From: Lentimicrobiaceae bacterium
GTDB taxonomy: Bacteria > Bacteroidota > Bacteroidia > Bacteroidales > F082
Length of the DNA: 41,997 nt
Direction: 5' to 3'
NCBI GenBank assembly: GCA_015061295.1
Contig: SUWU01000021.1
Location: 1 to 41,997 of the forward strand
In this document: in pieces, positions 34,554 to 41,997 of the stretch
Layout: every line of letters begins with the position of its first letter
Position numbering within the stretch: the first letter of the stretch is position 1
Notes under the pieces: model-generated
What the model saw: only the letters and a program-made list of their open reading frames with translations
Database searches by the model: none
What the model was told of the DNA's origin: nothing
Made by a program: the position numbers and the translations under genes

Positions 34554-36479
34554 ATGGATAAAAATTCTCTTATTGGTATCATCCTGATATTAGGTGTCCT
34601 GATAGGTTGGTCAGTATGGATGACACCATCTAAAGAAGAAATAGCTCAACAACGTCACATACAAGACTCTATCAACAAAGTTCAGAGAGAACGTTTCGTG
34701 AAAGACTCTATCAGCATGGCGCAGGCTAATGCTATCATGAACGAACAAGAGGAGACAAAATCACAAGATGAGACCTTCTCAACTCGATACAATCAGTATG
34801 GTTCTTTCGCTTTAGCATCAACAGGTGAAGACAAAACCTTCATCCTCGAAAATGAAGTGCTGAAAATGAACCTCTCATCAAGAGGCGCTTATGTTGAAAC
34901 AATAGAACTTAAAGACTATAAGACCTATGATTCCTTACCATTGATAGGCTTCGATGAAGAGACTTCAAGATTTAACTTAGAATTTATAGCTGACGGTAAA
35001 GGTATCAATTCTTATGATCTTTATTTTGAGCCTTATCTTAATGGTTATCCTTACGATGGAGAAGAGAATATCAGCGTAGGAACGAAAGACTCTTTAGTGA
35101 TGTCGCTCCGTGCTTATGTGGCTGATGCAGAAGGGAACAAAAGCTTAGATAAATATTTAGAGTTCCGTTATACGATGTACAAAGATCAGTATATGGTTGG
35201 TTTCGACATCGTGACAAATAACCTCAAAGGCATCATCCCATCAAACACACGTTTCATGACGATGGATTGGGCTGTCGATGTCCTTAAACAAGAGAAAGCT
35301 ACAGACCGTTTCAATGTGGAGACAATATATTATATGTTTACCAATGACGACGTTGAGACACTTTCTCAGACGGAAGTAGCTGATGCCGAAGAAGACTTAG
35401 GTACTGGCGTGAAATGGGTGTCATTCAAACAGAAATTCTTTAGCTATGCTCTTATCTCTAAAGATAGCTTCGAAGATGCTTTTGTCGAAATGCACACTAA
35501 GTCAAGACCTTCAAACTCACGCTATCAGAAGTCAATGAGTGCAATCATCGATATTCCTTTCGATGGATTGAATGAAGATAATAAAGTAGAGATGTCATAC
35601 TACTTCGGACCTAACGATTTTAAGGAACTGAAACAATATGACATAAATCTTGAGAAACAGATTCCTCTCGGTGGTAAGTTAGTAGCTTGGATCAACAGAC
35701 TCATCGTTATTCCTGTATTCGACTGGTTAGGACAATATGGATGGAGCTACGGCATTGTAATCTTGATATTAACTCTCATCATCAAGATTTGTTTGATGCC
35801 TATCGCTTTCAAGTCGTATCTGTCATCAGCAAAAATGCGCGTCTTGAAACCAGAAATAGATGCTATCAACGAGAAATATCCGAAACAAGAAGATGCCATG
35901 AAGAAACAACAGGCAATCATGGATTTGTACAAGAAAGCAGATGCAAGTCCAATGTCGGGTTGTCTTCCAATGTTGTTGCAATTTCCAATATTGATCGCTA
36001 TCTTCCGTTTCTTCCCATCAAGTATCGAGTTACGTCAACAATCGTTCTTATGGGCTGATGACCTTTCAACATACGACAGCATCTTGGATCTTCCATTTAA
36101 CATTCCATTCTATGGCGATCACGTCAGTCTCTTCACATTGTTGATGACAGCATCTACTTTACTTTATACATACATCAACAACAGACAGATGCAACAAGCA
36201 CAAGGCAATCAGGCAATGCCAGGTATGAAGTTAATGATGTATCTTATGCCTATCATGTTCCTTGGAATCTTTAACAGTTACTCAGCAGGCTTGAGTTATT
36301 ACTACCTCTTAGTTAACCTGTTCTCATTCTTACAGATGTATATCTTCAAGATTTCTATCAACGAGGACAGACTTCGCAGAAAGATAGAACAAGCTAAGAA
36401 GAAACCTGTTAAGAAGTCTAACTTCCAGAAACGTTTGGAAGAGATGCAGAAACAACAGCAACAGCAGATGAGAAGATAA
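34554..36479 (+). CDS. yidC: membrane protein insertase YidC
   Basis: 641 residues. YidC inserts and folds inner-membrane proteins, alone or with Sec. An N-terminal helix (LIGIILILGVLIGWSVWM) is followed by a large periplasmic beta-sandwich domain (about 80-360), then the conserved 60KD_IMP core of five helices: DWLGQYGWSYGIVILILTLIIKICLMPI, MSGCLPMLLQFPILIAIFRFFP, the HVSLFTLLMTASTLLYTY helix and MKLMMYLMPIMFLGIFNSYSAGLSYYYLLVN. The C-terminus is basic and Gln-rich (KKPVKKSNFQKRLEEMQKQ), suited to ribosome contact. It ends just before a period-7 array and a strong terminator. Confidence 0.96.
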   Translation: MDKNSLIGIILILGVLIGWSVWMTPSKEEIAQQRHIQDSINKVQRERFVKDSISMAQANAIMNEQEETKSQDETFSTRYNQYGSFALASTGEDKTFILENEVLKMNLSSRGAYVETIELKDYKTYDSLPLIGFDEETSRFNLEFIADGKGINSYDLYFEPYLNGYPYDGEENISVGTKDSLVMSLRAYVADAEGNKSLDKYLEFRYTMYKDQYMVGFDIVTNNLKGIIPSNTRFMTMDWAVDVLKQEKATDRFNVETIYYMFTNDDVETLSQTEVADAEEDLGTGVKWVSFKQKFFSYALISKDSFEDAFVEMHTKSRPSNSRYQKSMSAIIDIPFDGLNEDNKVEMSYYFGPNDFKELKQYDINLEKQIPLGGKLVAWINRLIVIPVFDWLGQYGWSYGIVILILTLIIKICLMPIAFKSYLSSAKMRVLKPEIDAINEKYPKQEDAMKKQQAIMDLYKKADASPMSGCLPMLLQFPILIAIFRFFPSSIELRQQSFLWADDLSTYDSILDLPFNIPFYGDHVSLFTLLMTASTLLYTYINNRQMQQAQGNQAMPGMKLMMYLMPIMFLGIFNSYSAGLSYYYLLVNLFSFLQMYIFKISINEDRLRRKIEQAKKKPVKKSNFQKRLEEMQKQQQQQMRR

Positions 36480-36507
36480 AAATAGTTAATGGTTAATAAT
36501 TAATAGT
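36480..36507 (+). repeat. period-7 array after yidC
   Basis: Four heptads immediately after the stop: AAATAGT, TAATGGT, TAATAAT, TAATAGT. The terminator hairpin starts 3 bases later. Confidence 0.75.
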
Positions 36508-36510
36508 TAT

Positions 36511-36546
36511 AGAGACGTTACATTATATTGTGGCGTCTCTTTTTTT
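36511..36546 (+). terminator. yidC terminator built on a GAGACG inverted repeat
   Basis: AGAGACGTTACA (36511-36522) pairs with TGTGGCGTCTCT (36529-36540) using two U-G pairs valid in the plus-strand RNA, loop TTATAT, followed by T7. The arms belong to the same GAGACG/CGTCTC family as the repeats at 887, 38947 and 41790. Confidence 0.85.
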
Positions 36547-36577
36547 GCTATTAGCCATTAGCTTTTGGCTATTGGCT
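36543..36577 (-). repeat. period-7 array (AGCYAAT type) at the end of the second ABC permease gene
   Basis: On the minus strand five heptads: AGCCAAT, AGCCAAA, AGCTAAT, GGCTAAT, AGCAAAA, preceded by the octad GTCAACGA. They encode the last permease residues (Pro-Ile-Ala-Lys-Ser) and the stop TAA. Confidence 0.85.
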
Positions 36578-37712
36578 CGTTGACTTTTTTATGTCTCCAT
36601 ATCAATGTAGCTATTACGAAATAAACCACACATTGAATCCATAATGTTATCATCTCAGGAGATGCATTAGATAAGTCGCCTCCCATACAATCGATTTTTA
36701 CAAATGCCATGGTTGCTGGTGCTACAGGAATGAGATAATGGAAAATCTTCCAATGCCATGGCATTAGTTCCAAAGGATAGGAAATACCTGTCAGAAAGAC
36801 CAATGGCACCGACATGAAGACGATGAGAAACAAGGGCATGTCGGCGTCGGTGAAAAATGGCTTCAAACACATACAGAAAAATGCCGATGCAAAGAGATAT
36901 GGTATCATCATGATGGCGATGTCCCAGAAATTACCGAGATGAGGAAGATGAAATATCAACGGTAGCAAGCCTAAGAAGAAAACCGAGAATACGATATAAA
37001 TCATGACGTTGGTGATCGCTTTGCCGAGAACGATTTTATATGACTTATTGACTATTGGTCTTGTGGTCTTGTTGACTGTTTCTCCTCCAATCCTCATCGC
37101 CATCGTTATCATCATGGTCTGGAAAATGATAATCACCATCACTGGCGGAATGAGGTACGTGCCGTACCCCTCTGTGCTGTTGTACAAAGGCTCACTCACA
37201 ATATTGACAGCCTTGTCATTTGCTAAAAATAAGACATCAATCATGTTGAGAGATTTTATCATCTCTGGAAGTAATTCGCTGTTAATCTTTAATGAAGCAA
37301 AATTAACAGCTTCTGATATGTTGAGATAATCTAAAAATGAAAGTGTTGAGCCGTAAATGGTACATTCTGTCTGTTCACCGCGCATGATGTTGTTTCTCAA
37401 ATCGGAAGGAATATAAAGAAAACCTATTATCTCTCTTTCTTTTAATTTTTGCTTCGCATGATGAAAATCCTGAGTCTTCATGACGACATCGACCTGTTGT
37501 GTTGCATCAATATAGTCGATGAAATGACGGCTTACATCACTTTGCGACATATCGACAACAGCGATAGGTGCTTCGCGATAGACGTTGGTATTATACATCA
37601 GATTATATAAAAATCCGTAGCCAACATTGCCAAGGATCAATACGATAAGAATCGGAATGTTGGTTCCAATCGCCTTAAATTCAGAGCATATTATTTTGAT
37701 GATGTCGTTCAT
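36558..37712 (-). CDS. ABC-2 family transporter permease
   Basis: 384 residues, YhhJ/YadH-like ABC-2 membrane subunit. It has one N-terminal helix (IPILIVLILGNVGYGFLYNLMY), a ~150-residue extracytoplasmic domain starting REAPIAVVDMSQSDVSRHFIDYIDATQQV, and five C-terminal helices, including YGTYLIPPVMVIIIFQTMMITMAM and LFLIVFMSVPLVFLTGISYPLELMPWHWKIFHYLIP. These proteins form, with a partner and an ATPase, exporters coupled to HlyD and TolC. It is the last gene of the TolC-HlyD-permease-permease operon. The C-terminal VNEPIAKS is encoded by repeat units. Confidence 0.9.
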   Translation of the reverse strand: MNDIIKIICSEFKAIGTNIPILIVLILGNVGYGFLYNLMYNTNVYREAPIAVVDMSQSDVSRHFIDYIDATQQVDVVMKTQDFHHAKQKLKEREIIGFLYIPSDLRNNIMRGEQTECTIYGSTLSFLDYLNISEAVNFASLKINSELLPEMIKSLNMIDVLFLANDKAVNIVSEPLYNSTEGYGTYLIPPVMVIIIFQTMMITMAMRIGGETVNKTTRPIVNKSYKIVLGKAITNVMIYIVFSVFFLGLLPLIFHLPHLGNFWDIAIMMIPYLFASAFFCMCLKPFFTDADMPLFLIVFMSVPLVFLTGISYPLELMPWHWKIFHYLIPVAPATMAFVKIDCMGGDLSNASPEMITLWIQCVVYFVIATLIWRHKKVNEPIAKS

Positions 37713-37721
37713 TATTTTTAA

Positions 37722-37745
37722 GTCTACAAGTCAACGAGTCAATAA
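37722..37745 (-). repeat. period-8 array between the two permease genes
   Basis: On the minus strand three octads: TTATTGAC, TCGTTGAC, TTGTAGAC, then TTAAAAAT and the next ATG. The upstream permease's stop TGA is inside the first unit. Confidence 0.9.
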
Positions 37746-38926
37746 GTTATGAGATGTTTGTGATTTTTCATTCTTAATTTCAAAAGTAATGTCGCTATTA
37801 TTATCAATAGGTTAAAAGAAATTAATATTATAAGTGATTTCCAATAAAAATTAAAGGCGTGACTTTCATAGCGAAGGTAGTCGGTGATTACGACGAAGTG
37901 TCGGATAGGGAAGAGGAAAGAGAGTTTTTCGAAGATAGGGTACATCGCGTTAACGGGGAAAGTCACGCCAGCAAAAGTGGCTCCCAACGAGCCGAACATC
38001 GAGATGAAACTGATGATAATCGGCAGGTTGGGATATATAGAGAAAAGGAATATTGAAACTGAACATGTCGCCATAATGAAAAGAATACAAATGATAATTA
38101 GCATAAAGACATTTGAGCTGAGATTGAAATCCATGAAGTTAAACATCAGTATATTGGCAAATATGGCGATGATGGAAAATATTATGACATAAGGGAATAG
38201 TTTTCCTAAAATTAGATTAATAAAATTATTGTTGCTTATTTTCAGACATTCTCTAATCTTATCTTTGTCATTGAAATCGTTGCCGAAAGAATAAGCTATG
38301 TTGAGCAGAATTAATATTTGGAACAGAACCCAGAAATAAGGAAACGTAAGATATGCGGAATAATTCAGTGATGGGTTATAAAGAGGATGCGACAGTATGC
38401 TTATTGGCGATGCCAATGTCTCTAATGTCTCGTTATTGATGCCAAGGAAGTCGGTTGTTTCTTTTAAAGGAGTGACAGCTATTATTCTTAACGCTTTGAG
38501 AAAACCTTGCATTACTTCGGAGCCGACACTTAGAAAAGCGTAGTGATAACATAAAGTCAGAGTAGTGTTTCTATTTGCCATGACATCATCCTGAAAATTA
38601 GATGGAATGATGAGGTAGCCGTATATTTCTTTTGAGAGGAGGGCGTCGCGAGCCTCGGCGGTGTTAGAGAATCTTTCTATAACAGAGATTTCAGGCACCG
38701 CCGAGCAGAGCCTCCCTATGTTACGAGACATTTCACTTTCATCTTCATCGACGATACCGACAGGAATACTATCAATCATGCCGTCGCCAAAAATAGTAGT
38801 CATGAAAAATAATGCAAACAACGGAAATATCACAACAGTGAAGAGATAGAGAGGCCTCGATACCAAGATTTTACATTCTCTCTTTACGATAGCAAATAAT
38901 CCACTATGATGTTTTACATTTATCAT
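37739..38926 (-). CDS. ABC-2 family transporter permease (first of two)
   Basis: About 395 residues from the ATG at 38926. An earlier in-frame ATG at 38953 lies inside a GACGCATCAATG repeat arm that is non-coding elsewhere in the window, and the shorter start places the first helix at the usual distance, so 38926 is preferred; the longer form is possible. It has an N-terminal helix (LYLFTVVIFPLFALFFMTTIF), a large extracytoplasmic domain (IPVGIVDEDESEMSRNIGRLCSA...), and five C-terminal helices ending with LIILISFNLLIIIATLLLKL. It is similar in layout to the next permease, so the two likely form a heterodimer. The stop codon lies in a period-8 array. Confidence 0.88.
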   Translation of the reverse strand: MINVKHHSGLFAIVKRECKILVSRPLYLFTVVIFPLFALFFMTTIFGDGMIDSIPVGIVDEDESEMSRNIGRLCSAVPEISVIERFSNTAEARDALLSKEIYGYLIIPSNFQDDVMANRNTTLTLCYHYAFLSVGSEVMQGFLKALRIIAVTPLKETTDFLGINNETLETLASPISILSHPLYNPSLNYSAYLTFPYFWVLFQILILLNIAYSFGNDFNDKDKIRECLKISNNNFINLILGKLFPYVIIFSIIAIFANILMFNFMDFNLSSNVFMLIIICILFIMATCSVSIFLFSIYPNLPIIISFISMFGSLGATFAGVTFPVNAMYPIFEKLSFLFPIRHFVVITDYLRYESHAFNFYWKSLIILISFNLLIIIATLLLKLRMKNHKHLITY

Positions 38927-38946
38927 CAGATATTTTTCATTATTTA

Positions 38947-38961
38947 GACGCATCAATGTTT
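38947..38961. repeat. half of a GAGACG-family repeat upstream of the first permease
   Basis: GACGCATCAATGTTT is identical to 41839-41853. It may be a remnant of the inverted repeat found at 41790-41853. Confidence 0.5.
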
Positions 38962-38995
38962 GTTTATATTTATGGTATCATTGATATGTCTTTAC

Positions 38996-39023
38996 ATTGT
39001 CAACTGTTAATTGTCAATTGTCA
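38996..39023 (-). repeat. period-7 array at the end of the HlyD gene
   Basis: On the minus strand four heptads: TGACAAT, TGACAAT, TAACAGT, TGACAAT. They encode the last residues Thr-Ile-Asp-Asn and the stop TAA. Confidence 0.9.
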
Positions 39024-39996
39024 TCAAACATGTCATTCCTGGTCGTAAATCATTGATTTTTATCGTAGGGATGGCTTGTATTTCAAATGTCTTTAAGTCG
39101 TAGCCTCCGCTGTCTTTGGTAGCTTTCCATGTAGCGAAGCTGCCGAGAGGGGCGATGTAGTTAATTGTAAAAGAAACATCTTTCAACGCGAGAGCGGGAA
39201 TGTCGCATGATATTATTTCACCTATCTTAAAATTTTTTAACAGATCTTCACGTATATTTATGACGAGATAAGGATTTTCAATATCTATAATTGTCATGAT
39301 AGAAGTTCCTATCGAAGATAGCTCGCCTTCATTCAATGCAATAGTGGCTACTTCACCCGAGATAGGTGATATAAGTTTCGAGTCGTTAAGCAGTGCTTTT
39401 ACTACCTCACTGTTGCTTTTAGCAGCTGATGCCATTGCCTTTGCAGAAGCCTTGTCTTGTTCCTGAGCGCCTTCGATGGCTATCTGATATTGATAGTAGG
39501 CTGCGCGTTCAGCAGCTAAAGCTGATTTATAAATCGCCTCGACTTCGTCTCGGCGCTGAAGACTCACAATAGAATCCTCGTAAAGAGTCTTAATCCTCTC
39601 ATATGTGGTCTTGGCTAATCTCAAATCGGCCTTAGCTCCGTCCCATAACTCTTTGGCAATAGAAATCAACTGCTTACGTGATCCAGCATCAATCTTCTCA
39701 CTCTGAAGTGATGCGACACTTTCTAAGGACTTCTGCGCTTCATATTCTGCTAACATTTCGCGAGAAATGATATGAACCAAAGTGTCGCCTTTCTCCACAC
39801 GCTCGCCTTTTTTGACATAAATATCCTCAATACGTCCTGGAAGTAAACCAGAAATGTTATATTCTTCTGCTTCAATCTGACCTTGTACGATGATGTCTTT
39901 ATCCCTCATCAAGAAGATGCCAAGAATTGATAAAGTTAATATTGTTAATAATATTACAGCAAAAGAAATAAATAATATCTTATTCGTCGTTTTCAT
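39007..39996 (-). CDS. HlyD-family membrane fusion protein
   Basis: 329 residues. One N-terminal membrane helix (ILFISFAVILLTILTLSILGIFLM) is followed by a lipoyl-like half-motif (IVQGQIEAEEYNISGLLPGRIEDIYVKKGERVEKGDTLVHI), a long helical hairpin (about 75-200, rich in Ala, Lys, Glu and Ser), the second lipoyl half (LISPISGEVATIALNEGELSSIGTSIMTII) and a beta-barrel domain. It links the inner-membrane pump to TolC in the periplasm. It lies between tolC and the permeases. Its start codon overlaps a period-7 array that ends tolC, and its own last codons are in another array. Confidence 0.93.
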   Translation of the reverse strand: MKTTNKILFISFAVILLTILTLSILGIFLMRDKDIIVQGQIEAEEYNISGLLPGRIEDIYVKKGERVEKGDTLVHIISREMLAEYEAQKSLESVASLQSEKIDAGSRKQLISIAKELWDGAKADLRLAKTTYERIKTLYEDSIVSLQRRDEVEAIYKSALAAERAAYYQYQIAIEGAQEQDKASAKAMASAAKSNSEVVKALLNDSKLISPISGEVATIALNEGELSSIGTSIMTIIDIENPYLVINIREDLLKNFKIGEIISCDIPALALKDVSFTINYIAPLGSFATWKATKDSGGYDLKTFEIQAIPTIKINDLRPGMTCLMTIDN

Positions 39997-40015
39997 TGTT
40001 TATTATTCATTATTC
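39995..40015 (-). repeat. period-7 array across the tolC stop and the HlyD start
   Basis: On the minus strand three heptads: GAATAAT, GAATAAT, AAACAAT. They carry the tolC stop TAA (40012-40010) and run up to the ATG of the HlyD gene. Confidence 0.8.
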
Positions 40016-41419
40016 ATTGATAAACGATTCAAAATACTCAGGTATTCCACAGAGACAACATATATTAGCTAATGCAATGTCGTACTCGAAATATGTTGTG
40101 AGTAATAATAACTTAGTCTTGTTTAAAAGATTCAAAGCATCGAGGACTTGCTGTGATGTGCATAATCCTTCTGTAAATGATTTCTTCCTTATTTTATAAA
40201 CTTCTTCGGCTAACTCCAAAGAGGATTGTAAATCTTTTGCATTGATGACTGATTGTTTCAATTGTGCATACCATTCATCAATAGCTACTTCCAAATCATT
40301 TTTAAGATTTTGCTGAGTGTCATTTATTATATCTGATTCAATCTTTGTTATCTGAATATTACGTTCTCTTGCTAAACCATCGAATAAATCCCAGGCGAAA
40401 TTAATACCAGCTATTGTATTGGGAATAATATTCTTAGGCACATGATATGAAGCTATAGTCTGCTTGCCGAAGACGGAAATAACTGGTAAATAATTCGATT
40501 GACTCATTCTTAATGTATTTTTAGAAATATCATCATGAAGCTCCGACTGTTTATATATGTAAGAGTTTTTACGCATCATGTCCTTAAACCAATCCAATGA
40601 GGGATAATTTTCGTTGAGAAACAATGAGGTGGAAGTAGAATTACTTTGACTCATTGTCTTCTTGTCTTCTTGTCCTATAATTTTATACAGTGCATTCCTC
40701 AAGACTTCATTCTGATTCTCTGAGCTTTTGAGATTACGGTCGCTTTCGTCAAGAGCTACCTTCACAATAAGTCGCTCTGCCTTGTCAAACATACCGATAT
40801 TCTCCATTTTAACAGCCTGTGAATAATGGCTCTTTGTCATCTCATGAGTCTCATTAAGAACATCTATTATTGATTCATTAAGATTTAATGAGAAATAAAT
40901 ATTAACGAGTTCTAAATACTTCGCAGCACTTACTGATTCTTTGTTAATCTCTGATAAGGTCTCGTTATTTTGGGCTAACTTATTAGCATATATTCTTTTA
41001 ACACCGGTAAATAAAGGATAGATTATTTCCAAATCTATCGAGCCAAAGTTATCATCGATGACAGGAACATCAAATGACAAGTCGCCTAATTCGTTGGAAA
41101 TAAAATTTAAAACATTAGGTACGAGAAAGTCATCAGCATATTTCTCCTTAAGAGGGTCGAGTAGGGGTGCATATTCCTGACTTACACCTATCTTATTCGA
41201 CATTAGAGTATAGGTTCCTGTCATAGCGATAGTGGGAAACCAACTGGCATTTATCATCTGAGATTGACGTTTGGCGAGTTCTGTGTTTTTCTCTGCAACT
41301 TTGATAGCCTTATTATTCTGTAACATCAAATCCACAGCATCTTGGAAAGATAATGATTGTTGACCGTTGGTTATTATCTGTTGACTTATCAATATCAAAA
41401 AGAGTAAAAAAGGTTTCAT
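40010..41419 (-). CDS. TolC-family outer-membrane efflux protein
   Basis: 469 residues with signal peptide MKPFLLFLILISQQIITNGQ. The mature protein shows the duplicated TolC/OEP pattern: LSFQDAVDLMLQNNKAIKVAEKNTELAKRQSQMINASWFPTIAMTG in the first half and WFKDMMRKNSYIYKQSELHDD...NTLRMSQSNYLPVISVFGKQ in the second, then the typical KSFTEGLCTSQQVLDALNLLNKTKL near the end. It forms the outer-membrane channel for the downstream HlyD-permease-permease genes. The loop between the halves (QEDKKTMSQSNS) is encoded by a period-8 array. No TAnnTTTG promoter is seen; a 7-bp palindrome lies 15 bases upstream. Confidence 0.93.
   Translation of the reverse strand: MKPFLLFLILISQQIITNGQQSLSFQDAVDLMLQNNKAIKVAEKNTELAKRQSQMINASWFPTIAMTGTYTLMSNKIGVSQEYAPLLDPLKEKYADDFLVPNVLNFISNELGDLSFDVPVIDDNFGSIDLEIIYPLFTGVKRIYANKLAQNNETLSEINKESVSAAKYLELVNIYFSLNLNESIIDVLNETHEMTKSHYSQAVKMENIGMFDKAERLIVKVALDESDRNLKSSENQNEVLRNALYKIIGQEDKKTMSQSNSTSTSLFLNENYPSLDWFKDMMRKNSYIYKQSELHDDISKNTLRMSQSNYLPVISVFGKQTIASYHVPKNIIPNTIAGINFAWDLFDGLARERNIQITKIESDIINDTQQNLKNDLEVAIDEWYAQLKQSVINAKDLQSSLELAEEVYKIRKKSFTEGLCTSQQVLDALNLLNKTKLLLLTTYFEYDIALANICCLCGIPEYFESFINE
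40643..40674 (-). repeat. intragenic period-8 array in the tolC gene
   Basis: On the plus strand four octads: ACTTTGAC, TCATTGTC, TTCTTGTC, TTCTTGTC; on the coding strand GACAAGAA, GACAAGAA, GACAATGA, GTCAAAGT. Same family as the intergenic octads, in the stop-free orientation. Confidence 0.85.
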
Positions 41420-41433
41420 AATATAAAGAGACT

Positions 41434-41457
41434 TTGTTCGAGGTGATAAACGAACAA
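41434..41457. promoter_or_regulatory. palindrome upstream of tolC (possible operator)
   Basis: Perfect 7-bp arms TTGTTCG (41434-41440) and CGAACAA (41451-41457) with a 10-bp centre, 15 bases before the tolC ATG. Such a site could bind a dimeric repressor or form an mRNA hairpin; no regulator gene is in the window. Confidence 0.4.
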
Positions 41458-41484
41458 GGAATGAGAATGTTCATGTGAGAGGAT

Positions 41485-41518
41485 AAAAAAAGGAAACCAA
41501 CTTCCGTTGATTTCCTTT
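41485..41518 (-). terminator. terminator after tRNA-Arg
   Basis: On the minus strand AAGGAAATCAAC pairs with GTTGGTTTCCTT (one mismatch), loop GGAA, followed by a T-run. It starts right after the tRNA CCA end. Confidence 0.85.
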
Positions 41519-41595
41519 TGGTGAACTGGGCGGGAGTCGAACCCACAACCTTCTGATCCGTAGTCAGGAGCTCTATCCAATTGAGCTACCAGTCC
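41519..41595 (-). tRNA. tRNA-Arg (anticodon ACG)
   Basis: Full cloverleaf on the minus strand: acceptor GGACTGG pairs with CCAGTTC (one G-U), D-arm GCTC...GAGC, anticodon loop CTACGGA with anticodon ACG, T-loop GTTCGACTC, discriminator A and an encoded CCA (41521-41519). The ACG anticodon, read as ICG after deamination, decodes CGU/CGC/CGA. Confidence 0.97.
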
Positions 41596-41610
41596 AGCTG
41601 ATTACGAGTG

Positions 41611-41644
41611 CAAAGATACAGCTTTTTTCTATTCTGTCAACAAA
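41611..41644 (-). promoter_or_regulatory. promoter of tRNA-Arg
   Basis: Minus-strand -7 box TATCTTTG (41618-41611), 15 nt before the tRNA 5' end, with TTTG at 41644-41641 (22-nt spacer) and an overlapping TTGACA. Confidence 0.7.
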
Positions 41645-41789
41645 AAAAATAAACTTTTTTTGATTATTTTTAAGTGCTTGATTGATAAGACAAAATATTT
41701 GTTTTTATAATAAGAAAGAGGCTTTTGCCATTATCGATAGAATAAATATTAAAAGAAAAAAGCAACTGAAATATCACGATACGAAAAAA

Positions 41790-41853
41790 GACGCGTCAAT
41801 GTTGATGCGTCTCTCATGAAATTGAAATGATTTTTTGAGACGCATCAATGTTT
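41790..41853. repeat. GAGACG-family double inverted repeat
   Basis: GACGCGTCAATG (41790-41801) pairs with the adjacent TTGATGCGTCTC (41802-41813), which also pairs perfectly over 12 bp with GAGACGCATCAA (41837-41848). The same words occur at 887-939, 36511-36540 and 38947-38961. The rest of the 41596-41877 gap is AT-rich with no coding potential that I can see. Confidence 0.8.
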
Positions 41854-41877
41854 ATTCATGTCGCAGGAATCATGATC

Positions 41878-41997
41878 TGACCCCAAAAAGTTGGACAGGT
41901 TAATAAAAAAGTTTACATACAAAGAGTTCGGTATTTCACTGGACTCTTTCCGTTTAATCTTAATTTAATACGTTCGTTATTGTAATAATGAATATAT
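41878..41997 (-). mobile_element. end of an IS3-family insertion sequence, truncated by the window
   Basis: The element end begins TGACCCCAAAAAGTTGGACA (41878-41897), a typical IS3-family (IS150-like) terminal repeat, and is followed inward by the 3' end of the transposase gene on the minus strand. The other end is outside the window, so target duplication cannot be checked. Confidence 0.85.
41913..41996 (-). CDS. IS3-family transposase (OrfB), C-terminal 27 residues only
   Basis: The minus-strand frame reads YIHYYNNERIKLRLNGKSPV followed by KYRTLCM and a stop at 41913. The motif 'Y..YYN..R....L...SP..YR' is the C-terminus of the integrase-type DDE transposase of IS3 elements. The catalytic region lies beyond the right edge of the window. 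Confidence 0.88.
   Translation of the reverse strand, partial: YIHYYNNERIKLRLNGKSPVKYRTLCM

Noticed and set aside
41519-41595. tRNA-Arg as an attachment site of an integrated element
   Set aside because: No duplicated tRNA 3' end and no integrase gene are visible; the neighbouring genes on the 3' side are an ordinary export operon.

Overview
The window is chromosomal DNA from a member of the Bacteroidales (phylum Bacteroidota). Evidence: many start sites are preceded by the Bacteroidetes promoter element TAnnTTTG, recognisable Shine-Dalgarno sequences are rare, the primary sigma factor is the short (288 aa) Bacteroidetes type, and secreted lipoproteins, a DPP5-like peptidase, PNGase F and DUF2279/DUF6427-type proteins are abundant. 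The DNA is AT-rich. I cannot name a genus from the sequence alone. The region is mostly gene-dense housekeeping DNA, with a more variable left end (1-5.5 kb) and an insertion sequence entering at the right edge. There is no gene-free stretch above 300 bases; the longest is about 280 bases, between tRNA-Arg and the IS.

Layout. 1-3.5 kb: the 3' end of a membrane protein, two lipoproteins with carboxypeptidase-regulatory-like domains (the second carrying three BACON-like repeats and a C-terminal FISUMP/C-type-lectin-like domain that looks hypervariable), and a secreted-protein gene broken by deletion and frameshift. 3.6-11.8 kb: a small lipoprotein, a lipoprotein lipase-like hydrolase, a DPP5-like S9 peptidase, a Fic protein, a secreted PNGase F-type deglycosylase and a GT4 glycosyltransferase. 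11.8-17 kb: purD, a DUF6427-like membrane protein, rnhB and a GH20 hexosaminidase lipoprotein. 17-23.2 kb (minus): a tetratricopeptide protein, DUF368 protein, aroE, tex and an outer-membrane barrel protein, arranged like an operon. 23.3-30.2 kb: a phosphosugar mutase, a small basic protein, recR, a MORN-repeat protein, a TPR lipoprotein, and a minus cluster dapF, GNAT, mltG, DUF2279. 30.3-36.5 kb (plus): htrA-type protease, rpoD, pyrG, yidC. 36.5-41.4 kb (minus): tolC, hlyD and two ABC-2 permeases, a multidrug-type export operon with no ATPase gene in view. Then tRNA-Arg(ACG) and the end of an IS3-family element.

Two observations stand out. First, short tandem arrays of period 7 (units such as TAACAAT, TGACAAT, GAATAAT) and period 8 (units such as TCGTTGAC, TTGTAGTC) sit at the 3' ends of many genes, where they often supply the last codons and the stop, and they have also entered three coding sequences (aroE, tolC, DUF2279). 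Because 7 and 8 are not multiples of 3 and each sense unit usually carries TAA, TGA or TAG, such arrays place stops in all three frames. Second, the C-terminal tail of the 956-2929 lipoprotein has the codon pattern expected of a diversity-generating retroelement target, although no reverse transcriptase or template repeat lies in this window. A dispersed GAGACG...CGTCTC inverted repeat occurs at several other junctions.

Together the secreted PNGase F and the GH20 lipoprotein suggest harvesting of host-type N-glycans, while the S9 peptidase would handle peptides in the periplasm. These functional links are inferred from family knowledge.
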